5,633 nt of DNA. Origin: Candidatus Roizmanbacteria bacterium RIFCSPHIGHO2_01_FULL_39_8. Lineage in GTDB: Bacteria; Patescibacteriota; Microgenomatia; UBA1406; GWC2-37-13. The DNA lies in contig MFZI01000035.1 of assembly GCA_001789355.1 (NCBI GenBank), forward strand, positions 2,076-7,708, given 5' to 3'. This document shows, piece by piece, positions 1 through 4,923 of this stretch. A model generated the notes under the pieces. The model was given only the letters and a program-made list of their open reading frames with translations, was not told where the DNA came from and made no database searches. A program made the translations under genes and the position numbers. The first letter of the stretch is position 1, and each line of letters starts with the position of its first letter.

Positions 1-778
1 CTCGGAGAGCAACGTCGTTATGGCCGTGGGCAACATCAACAACCAGTACATCCACCCCCGCGTCTACCAATGCTTCTGTTCGCTCTATGAAATCCTTCAC
101 CACTCCAACCGCTGCACCAACCCGGTATCTCCCATGAGCATCTTTTGTCGAGAAGGGAAATTTTTCGAAATTCCGAACCGATCGAGCCGTTATCAACCCC
201 TGCAATCTTTTCTCTGAATCAACCAATGGGAGTTTTTCTATTTTTTTCTGATGGAATATTTTTTTTGCCTCTGCAAAATTGATTCCGACTTTTTCAACAA
301 TCAATCGGTTAAAAGGCGTCATGAATTCTTTTACTTTTTTCTGAAGATTTGGTTCGAATAGATAATCTCTTTTACTTAAAATCCCGATTACTCGTTTTTT
401 TTCATCGACGATTACGAATCCGTCTACATCTTTTTCTCGGGCTAGTTTCCAGACCTTTCTTAAGGTATCATCGGGTAATAATGTATAAGGGTTATCAAGA
501 ATAAATCCTTCATGTCGCTTTACTTTCTTCACTTCTTCCACCTGCTCATCGATTGTCATAAAGCGGTGAATAATACCGATACCTCCCTCGCGGGCCAAGG
601 CAATTGCCATCTCTGCTTCAGTCACCGTATCCATATTGGCCGAAACGAAAGGAACTTGAAGATCTAGATTTCGCGTAAACCGCGTTTTAGTTGAGACATC
701 GGATCGATGATCTATGTAGGACTTTTGCGGAACAAGGAGAACATCATCATAGGTGTATCCTTCTGGTATTTTCATCAT
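1..778 (-). CDS. guaB: IMP dehydrogenase, N-terminal part (C-terminus beyond left edge)
   Basis: Oxidises IMP to XMP with NAD+, the first committed step from IMP to GMP, in the cytosol. The 259 visible codons start MMKIPEGYTYDDVLLVPQ, the typical IMPDH N-terminus. The N-terminal half of the TIM barrel follows, with FVSANMDTVTEAEMA (about 45-58) and EGGIGIIHRF (about 64-73). Two CBS domains lie at about 92-145 and 150-205. The barrel then resumes with RVGAAVGV (219-226) and VDVLVVDVAHGHN (242-254). The catalytic Cys loop and flap would lie beyond the window edge. Having CBS domains makes IMPDH more likely than GMP reductase, which shares the DVAHGH motif but usually lacks them. Two adjacent in-frame ATGs occur, at 778 and 775; the first is used here and no Shine-Dalgarno sequence is visible. 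The gene follows the purB-purA pair and a GIY-YIG cassette on the same strand. Confidence 0.93.
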   Translation of the reverse strand, partial: MMKIPEGYTYDDVLLVPQKSYIDHRSDVSTKTRFTRNLDLQVPFVSANMDTVTEAEMAIALAREGGIGIIHRFMTIDEQVEEVKKVKRHEGFILDNPYTLLPDDTLRKVWKLAREKDVDGFVIVDEKKRVIGILSKRDYLFEPNLQKKVKEFMTPFNRLIVEKVGINFAEAKKIFHQKKIEKLPLVDSEKRLQGLITARSVRNFEKFPFSTKDAHGRYRVGAAVGVVKDFIERTEALVDAGVDVLVVDVAHGHNDVALR

Positions 779-807
779 AAAATTCGAAATTCTAATTGTA
801 ATTTTTT

Positions 808-834
808 GTCATGCTGAACTTGGTTCAGTATCTG
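808..834 (+). repeat. 27-nt hairpin repeat, copy 1 (subtype I), downstream of the GIY-YIG gene
   Basis: On the plus strand it begins GTCATGCTGAA and ends TTCAGTATCTG. The arms are 811-818 and 824-831, with 7 of 8 Watson-Crick pairs plus one G/T, and the loop is 5 nt. It lies 6 nt from the nuclease stop codon and is the inverted partner of the copy at 1127-1153. A run of six T lies directly outside its GTCAT end. No U-run follows the hairpin on the transcribed (minus) strand, so it is not a standard intrinsic terminator. Confidence 0.85.
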
Positions 835-840
835 TCTTAA

Positions 841-1122
841 CTACCAATTTTTCGTAAGATCTTCAAGTTTAGGATTCTTCTTTTTTATCAAATTTATCTT
901 CCATTGTCTTCGCCAATTTTTCAGTTGTTTTTCCCTACTTATTGCACTATTAATTTCTTTATATTCTTCGAAGTATACTAAATACTTCAATATATATTGA
1001 CTACTAAATCCTTTAACTATTCCTTCTTTATGTTCATAAATTCTTCTTCTTAGATTATTTGTTACCCCGATATAGAAAACGGTTCTTTTGACGTTACTTA
1101 ATATATAAACATAAAAAGACAT
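841..1122 (-). CDS. Single-domain GIY-YIG nuclease family protein (YhbQ/UPF0213-like)
   Basis: A 93-residue protein made up almost entirely of one GIY-YIG domain. The GIY-equivalent motif is YVYIL (4-8) and the YIG motif is at 17-19. TNNLRRRIYEHK (21-32) supplies the conserved Arg residues. REKQLKNWRR (63-72) carries the likely metal-binding Glu64. The length and the KNP..EDL C-terminus match small stand-alone members (UPF0213/YhbQ), whose cellular role is poorly defined; the fold is known for single-strand or hairpin DNA cleavage in relatives such as UvrC and homing endonucleases. All expected catalytic positions are present, so it looks intact. The ATG at 1122 is 4 nt from a hairpin repeat, and an AGGA within the repeat stem lies 8 nt upstream of the start. 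Association with palindromic repeats on both sides suggests a role in their spread or processing, which is inference. Confidence 0.88.
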   Translation of the reverse strand: MSFYVYILSNVKRTVFYIGVTNNLRRRIYEHKEGIVKGFSSQYILKYLVYFEEYKEINSAISREKQLKNWRRQWKINLIKKKNPKLEDLTKNW

Positions 1123-1126
1123 AAAT

Positions 1127-1153
1127 CAGATCCTGAAATAAATTCAGGATGAC
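1127..1153 (-). repeat. 27-nt hairpin repeat, copy 2 (subtype II), at the GIY-YIG start
   Basis: On the plus strand it begins CAGATCCTGAA and ends TTCAGGATGAC. The arms 1130-1137 and 1143-1150 form a perfect 8-bp stem around a 5-nt loop. Read on the minus strand it differs from the purA copy at 1797-1823 at only two positions, which pair with each other in the stem. It lies between the purA stop (1160) and the nuclease ATG (1122), and it contains the likely Shine-Dalgarno AGGA of the nuclease gene. Six T (minus strand) precede its GTCAT end. Confidence 0.9.
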
Positions 1154-1159
1154 AAAAAA

Positions 1160-2506
1160 CTAAATTTTAATAGTTTGCTCTCTTTCTGGACCTACAAAAA
1201 CAAACCGGAAAGGAATTTGTAACTCTTTTTCGATGAACTTTATATATTTTCTTGCTTCCTGCGGTAAATTTTTTAATTCTTTGCTTGCAGAAATGTCTCT
1301 ATTCCAACCCCTCAATTCTACATACACTGGTTTACATTTTGCAAAGTCTTTCATTCCGGCCGGAAGTTCTCTGATTTTTTTGTTATACAAAATATAATGA
1401 GTACAAACCTTTATTTTTTTTAACTTAGACAATACATCAAGTTTTGTCAAAGTGAGATAATCAAATCCGGACAATCTCGCCGCTGTTCTCACCAACACCA
1501 AATCAAGCCACCCGCAGCGACGTGGACGCTTGGAGACTGTGCCAAACTCGTTGCCATTTTTTCTGATTTCATCTCCGGTTGAGTTCAAGAGTTCCGTAGG
1601 AAATGGTCCATTCCCAACTCTTGTCGTGTAGGCCTTCACGATGCCCATACTATATATTCTTTGCGGAGCGATACCAACGTAGGGAAAAACTGATCCAGAA
1701 ATAGTATAGACGGCAGTCGTATAAGGATATGTCCCAAACACAGCATCAAGAAATGTCCCGTGCGCTCCCTCAAAAAGAATTTTTTTACTTCCCTTTGTCA
1801 TCCCGAATTTATTTCGGGATCTGTTTCTAAAATCAGATGCTGAAACGAGTTCAGCATGACTATTGAGTGCGTTTTGAATTGTTTCGGAAACATCACCAAC
1901 ATATTTTTTGAGCAATGTTCCGTAGCGTGCATATTCTTTGACTATCTGTGTTTCGTAAAGATCTGCCGGTTGACCAAAGACTTTTGTTATCTGCAATTTT
2001 TTTAGCGGGAGATACATTTTTACTTTTTCAGCCAATGAATCTGGATCAATCAGATCTTCGACGCGAATTCCAAACCGATTATTTTTATCTTCATAACAGT
2101 ACCCGATGCCAAGCTTGAGACTGCCTGTGGCTTTTTTTCCTTTCCACAGTTCAGTCGCAGCATCGAGCATCTTATGATACGGCATCACCACATGGACTCG
2201 AGGATCGATCATCAGGTCAACTTTCATTTTTCTCTTCAGAAAAAAATCAATTTCGCGAAGCAGAACCGCAGGATCGATGACGACTCCTTGGGAAATAAAA
2301 AGTTTTTTTCCCTGTAGCACTCCTGAAGGAAGAAGAGATAAAGGAAATTTCTCTCCGTTCAAAACGATCGTGTGTCCCGCATTATTTCCACCGTTAAAAC
2401 GAACAACATAATCCGCTTCCTTTGCTAAAATATCCACCACTTTTCCCTTTCCTTCATCTCCCCATTGGGAGCCAACAACAACGAGAGGAAATTTGATTTT
2501 ATTCAT
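1160..2506 (-). CDS. purA: Adenylosuccinate synthetase, divergent and carrying an in-frame repeat insertion
   Basis: Condenses IMP and aspartate with GTP to adenylosuccinate, the first step from IMP to AMP. The 448-residue protein has the GTP/IMP loop QWGDEGKGK (14-22, catalytic Asp17), NNAGHT (41-46, His45), YEDKNNRFGIRV (138-149), LFEGAHGTFLD (244-254), GTYPYTT (258-264), VKAYTTRVGNGPFPTE (290-305), RPRRCGWLD (327-335), LTKLDVL (353-359) and VGPEREQTI (438-446). The retained Asp17 argues against the PurZ paralogue. The usual GTTGRGIGP loop is altered to ATGSLKLGIGY (126-136), so the enzyme is divergent. Residues 216-237 are encoded by a 64-nt pair of hairpin repeats absent from ordinary PurA; they lie just before the conserved KKILFEG strand and keep the frame open. 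The start ATG overlaps the end of purB by 8 bp (ATGAATAA), which suggests translational coupling. The TAG stop is 6 nt from a hairpin repeat. Confidence 0.95.
   Translation of the reverse strand: MNKIKFPLVVVGSQWGDEGKGKVVDILAKEADYVVRFNGGNNAGHTIVLNGEKFPLSLLPSGVLQGKKLFISQGVVIDPAVLLREIDFFLKRKMKVDLMIDPRVHVVMPYHKMLDAATELWKGKKATGSLKLGIGYCYEDKNNRFGIRVEDLIDPDSLAEKVKMYLPLKKLQITKVFGQPADLYETQIVKEYARYGTLLKKYVGDVSETIQNALNSHAELVSASDFRNRSRNKFGMTKGSKKILFEGAHGTFLDAVFGTYPYTTAVYTISGSVFPYVGIAPQRIYSMGIVKAYTTRVGNGPFPTELLNSTGDEIRKNGNEFGTVSKRPRRCGWLDLVLVRTAARLSGFDYLTLTKLDVLSKLKKIKVCTHYILYNKKIRELPAGMKDFAKCKPVYVELRGWNRDISASKELKNLPQEARKYIKFIEKELQIPFRFVFVGPEREQTIKI
1797..1823 (+). repeat. 27-nt hairpin repeat, copy 3 (subtype II), inside purA
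   Basis: On the plus strand it begins GTCATCCCGAA and ends TTCGGGATCTG. The arms 1800-1807 and 1813-1820 form a perfect 8-bp stem with loop TTTAT. It is read through as part of purA (roughly residues 229-237, RSRNKFGMT). On the coding strand only one of the three possible frames of this repeat is stop-free, and purA uses that frame. It is separated by 10 nt from the inverted copy at 1834-1860. Confidence 0.9.
1834..1860 (-). repeat. 27-nt hairpin repeat, copy 4 (subtype I), inside purA
   Basis: On the plus strand it begins CAGATGCTGAA and ends TTCAGCATGAC. The arms 1837-1844 and 1850-1857 form a perfect 8-bp stem with a 5-nt loop. It is translated within purA as SHAELVSAS (from residue 216). 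It differs from the copy at 808-834 at three positions when aligned in the same orientation. With the copy at 1797-1823 it forms a 64-nt head-to-head unit whose GTCAT ends face outward. Confidence 0.9.
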
Positions 2507-3878
2507 ATTTTTCTACCAATTCTCCTGCATATCCGGTATAGTTTTCCGGTGACAAGTTTAAAAGTTTCTTTTTATCCGACTTCTTTAGTTTCAAGGTCTC
2601 AATAAATATCTTGATTTCATTTTTGTTTCTATTTTTCCCTCTAAAAAATTGCTTTGTTTTCTCGTATGCGTCATTATACCCTTTTGTCCTTAATGTATTT
2701 TGGATCGCTTCTGATAGTACTTCCCAGTGGCTGTCTAAGTCCTGATGTAGTTTTTCAGCATGCGGCTCGACCCTCTTCAAGGCTACGTTTACACTCTGGT
2801 ATGACAAAAGACAATAACTTAGTGCAGTTCCGAAGGATCTTTTTACGGTACTATCGGACAGATCTCTCTGCAGTCTGGAATACGGTAATTTTCGACAATA
2901 CATTTCAAGAAAAGCATTTGCTACATCAAATCCGCCTTCAGCTCCCTCAAAATATATAGGATTAACCTTGTGAGGGAGGGCTGTCGAACCAACTTCTTTT
3001 TTGACCACCTTTTGTTTGAAATATCCAAGCATGATATACATCCAGAAATCTTTGCATAGCCCAAGAAGAATATTATTTATCGTTATGAGCTTATTGAAAA
3101 TGGCGATCAAGCTATCATAAGGTAGGATTTGAGTGGTAATGAGTTCCGGAGTCAAACCAAAGGAAGAAATAAAATCTTCGCTGAATTTGAGCCAGTTTAT
3201 TTTTGGATATACAAATTTGTGGGCATTCAGATTCCCCACGTTCCCGGTAAGTTTTGCTTTCATTTCCAAATTTCTTAATTTCTCAATTTCTAGTTTCAGT
3301 CTTTTGTAATAGACAAAATATTCCTTCCCTAGTGTAGTTGGCGCGGCTGTTTGGCCGTGTGTTCTCCCGAGCATCGCAATCTTCTTATATCTTTTCGCTG
3401 AATCTTTTACCACTTCGAGTATCTCTTCAATTTCAGGAAAGATCACTTTTGCCAGGGAATCTCGGATTATTAGAGCATATGCGATGTTATTGGTATCGTC
3501 TGAGGTGAGCCCGAAATGAACCATTTCTCTAACATCTTTAAGAGAAGTTTTTTTTAATTTTTCTTTTATATATTCTTCGACTGCCTTCATATCGTGGTTC
3601 GTTTCTTTTTCGATTTCCCGTATCTCAAAATAATCTTTTCTTGAGAATGTATTGATTAATCGATGAATCAATACAAGTTCAGATGGAGTAAATTTTCGTA
3701 TAACTTTGTGTTTCGAAAGCGCTAGGAGATATTTCAGCTCGACAAGTACTCGATGTTTATTAAGAGCGAAGTCTGAAAAATATGGAGCAAGAGATTGGAG
3801 TTTATGTTTATTTCTTCCGTCGATCGGAGTTATCGTCTCTTCGATTCCGTACGTAGGCTCGTTATTCTTTTTCTTCAT
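2499..3878 (-). CDS. purB: Adenylosuccinate lyase (E. coli-type)
   Basis: Member of the fumarase/aspartase superfamily. It cleaves adenylosuccinate to AMP and fumarate, and usually also SAICAR to AICAR in de novo purine synthesis; it acts as a cytosolic homotetramer. Counting from the ATG at 3878 (459 residues), visible features are ITPIDGRNKHK near the N-terminus, ETNHDMKAV (92-100), HFGLTSDDTNN (121-131), LGRTHGQTAAPTTLGKE (170-186, catalytic His174), GNVGNLNAH (212-220), the lyase signature GSTALPHKVNP (297-307, catalytic Ser298), RLQRDLSDSTVKR (335-347) and DSHWEVLSEAIQ (382-393). The length and motif spacing match E. coli PurB, so the protein looks intact. An upstream TTG at 3896 would add six residues, but it would start only a few bases after the predicted transcription start, so the ATG is preferred. 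Neither start has a clear Shine-Dalgarno sequence. The TAA stop lies inside the first codons of purA. Confidence 0.95.
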   Translation of the reverse strand: MKKKNNEPTYGIEETITPIDGRNKHKLQSLAPYFSDFALNKHRVLVELKYLLALSKHKVIRKFTPSELVLIHRLINTFSRKDYFEIREIEKETNHDMKAVEEYIKEKLKKTSLKDVREMVHFGLTSDDTNNIAYALIIRDSLAKVIFPEIEEILEVVKDSAKRYKKIAMLGRTHGQTAAPTTLGKEYFVYYKRLKLEIEKLRNLEMKAKLTGNVGNLNAHKFVYPKINWLKFSEDFISSFGLTPELITTQILPYDSLIAIFNKLITINNILLGLCKDFWMYIMLGYFKQKVVKKEVGSTALPHKVNPIYFEGAEGGFDVANAFLEMYCRKLPYSRLQRDLSDSTVKRSFGTALSYCLLSYQSVNVALKRVEPHAEKLHQDLDSHWEVLSEAIQNTLRTKGYNDAYEKTKQFFRGKNRNKNEIKIFIETLKLKKSDKKKLLNLSPENYTGYAGELVEKYE

Positions 3879-3902
3879 GAAATAAAATTTGAGCAAACAA
3901 CG

Positions 3903-3915
3903 GTTAATTTTTAAC
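3903..3915. repeat. Small palindrome overlapping the purB -10 region
   Basis: GTTAA and TTAAC form perfect 5-bp arms around a 3-nt centre. It covers the proposed -10 box upstream of purB. It could be an operator half-site pair or simply AT-rich chance; the evidence is weak. Confidence 0.25.
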
Positions 3916-3936
3916 AGAAAAAAGTAGAATAGTCAA
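3908..3936 (-). promoter_or_regulatory. Candidate sigma70-type promoter for purB-purA
   Basis: On the minus strand, TTGACT (3936-3931, five of six matches to TTGACA) is followed by a 17-bp spacer and TAAAAA (3913-3908, four of six matches to TATAAT). A TGT just before the -10 box gives an extended -10. Transcription would start near 3901, leaving a leader of about 22 nt before the purB ATG. It lies in the largest gap between complete genes, about 100 bp between the SDR stop and the purB ATG, where a new transcription unit is plausible. Confidence 0.45.
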
Positions 3937-3976
3937 TGAGATTAATTAAGATTTTCACAAATATGAATACTTATTC

Positions 3977-4897
3977 TCAGAGATTAATCTTAAATGAACT
4001 GAAGAGGCGATCCGAAGGACTAAAGTCACTAACAATTTCATTTGGTCCAATTACATATCTTACAGCTGGGAGATGTCCCAAATTCTCAGGTTTTGTCATT
4101 AATAAATCGATTGTTGCTTCAGCCATATCTACTGTTGAAGGAAATTCTTGGTTATAAGATTTTACCACTGCACCAGGAACTTGATCGGAAAGTGTTTTAA
4201 TCATAAATGCTAGATCAGTATCTTTTAAGACACTCCCACTGACTATTGATGGAAATATATTTGCATTTAGTTGAGTAAGACATTGTTCAAACTGATGTTT
4301 GACCGAAGCAATGGGGACGTAAAAATGAGCTGTTTCTACTTGACCATAAAAGGTAGACCATAAACTTGACATGAAAATAAATGTAAACCCTTCAGGAAGT
4401 ATTTCTGACAATCCTGTTAGAAGCTCTTTTGGTCCATTTAGATTAACCCTTTTAGATTTCCCAAGAGCCTTATCATAATTATCGTGAACTATCTGCTGTA
4501 ATCTTGTTAATCTTTCTCCTCCAGGAATTGGCCTTGTTTTCCATTTTATCAATTCCTTCGTAAGTGGCCAAGTTATAGGTTCTAAACCGCTAGCTGCCGA
4601 ATGAATGAAATCTGTTACTACCACACCCTCATCTCTGAGGTCTTTTACTTGCTTAACTAAATTCTCCGGTTCTCCGACATCTCCGATCATTCCATATGCG
4701 CTATTGTCAAAAAGTTTATTAGCATCTCTAAAATGATCTGGTCGCCTAGTCCCAAGAACTAGTTGTGCTCCTCGGGCATACGCAGCAGAAGCAATAGTTA
4801 ATCCAGTTCCATGAGTACCACCTGTAATCAGTACAACTTTATTATTCAGGGTTGGTTCTATTTCATTTCTCCTTATTTCCCCAAGAGAGATTGTCAT
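3977..4897 (-). CDS. Short-chain dehydrogenase/reductase with Y-x6-K site, FabL-like (enoyl reductase type)
   Basis: Rossmann-fold oxidoreductase of 306 residues. It shows the cofactor motif TGGTHGTG (25-32), basic residues after strand 2 (TRRPD, 50-54) suggesting NADPH use, GDVGE (72-76), HSAASG (99-104) in place of NNAG, and VNLNG (151-155). The active-site region is MSSLWSTFYGQVETAHFYVPIASVK (176-200). The classical YxxxK tyrosine is Ile196 here, but Tyr193 and Lys200 give Y-x6-K, the spacing of enoyl-ACP reductases. SSL before the site and VSGSVLKDTDLA (219-230) after it resemble Bacillus FabL and related ChcA-like SDRs, as does AASG. A segment of about 25 residues (roughly 106-145) is extra compared with FabL, and the N-terminus has about 19 residues before the core. 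The substrate is unknown; enoyl-ACP or enoyl-CoA reduction is the best guess. The start follows the aminotransferase stop by 26 bp; no strong ribosome-binding site is visible. Confidence 0.8.
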   Translation of the reverse strand: MTISLGEIRRNEIEPTLNNKVVLITGGTHGTGLTIASAAYARGAQLVLGTRRPDHFRDANKLFDNSAYGMIGDVGEPENLVKQVKDLRDEGVVVTDFIHSAASGLEPITWPLTKELIKWKTRPIPGGERLTRLQQIVHDNYDKALGKSKRVNLNGPKELLTGLSEILPEGFTFIFMSSLWSTFYGQVETAHFYVPIASVKHQFEQCLTQLNANIFPSIVSGSVLKDTDLAFMIKTLSDQVPGAVVKSYNQEFPSTVDMAEATIDLLMTKPENLGHLPAVRYVIGPNEIVSDFSPSDRLFSSFKINL

Positions 4898-4908
4898 ATC
4901 TTTGCTGT

Positions 4909-4917
4909 ATTTTAGCA
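4909..4917 (-). promoter_or_regulatory. Possible extended -10 element before the SDR gene
   Basis: On the minus strand the sequence TGCTAAAAT matches an extended -10 box (TGn plus five of six matches to TATAAT). It lies 11 nt upstream of the SDR ATG, which would give a very short leader. No acceptable -35 box is seen at 16-18 bp, and AT-rich sequence makes chance matches likely. Confidence 0.2.
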
Positions 4918-4923
4918 GATAAA

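Larger units (their letters stand above)
808..1153 (-). mobile_element. Putative compact cassette: GIY-YIG gene framed by inverted hairpin repeats
   Basis: A 346-bp unit consists of a 27-nt hairpin, a 4-nt gap, the 93-codon nuclease gene, a 6-nt gap and a second 27-nt hairpin in inverted orientation. Both outer ends read TTTTTTGTCAT inward, so the unit has terminal inverted repeats. It sits between purA and guaB. Removing it would leave about 35 bp between those genes, a normal intra-operon spacing. The same two repeat subtypes, separated by only 10 nt, form a 64-nt pair inside purA, which suggests a gene-less relative. That the unit is mobile is inferred from this layout; no target-site duplication was established. 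Confidence 0.5.

Noticed and set aside
20..217. Plus-strand open frame opposite guaB.
   Set aside because: It is antisense to conserved IMPDH coding sequence, has no recognisable family features and no ribosome-binding site.
795..800. TACAAT on the minus strand as a -10 box for guaB.
   Set aside because: No -35 match at 16-18 bp and no extended -10; it is likely chance in AT-rich sequence.
808..834. Hairpin considered as a rho-independent terminator for the purA-nuclease transcript.
   Set aside because: On the transcribed strand the stem is followed by GAC and A residues, not by a U-run; the T-run lies on the opposite strand.
1160..2506. PurZ (2-aminoadenylosuccinate synthetase) as an alternative to PurA.
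   Set aside because: The catalytic Asp in WGDEGKGK is present, whereas PurZ typically lacks it, and the gene sits next to purB and near guaB.
2654..2959. Plus-strand open frame containing SGMTK, which resembles peptides from the hairpin repeats.
   Set aside because: It is antisense to purB. The PurB protein aligns through this stretch with E. coli PurB without a gap, so no repeat is inserted there and no separate gene is supported.
3936..4157. Plus-strand open frame opposite the SDR 3' end.
   Set aside because: It is the reverse shadow of a conserved gene; the peptide shows no domain.
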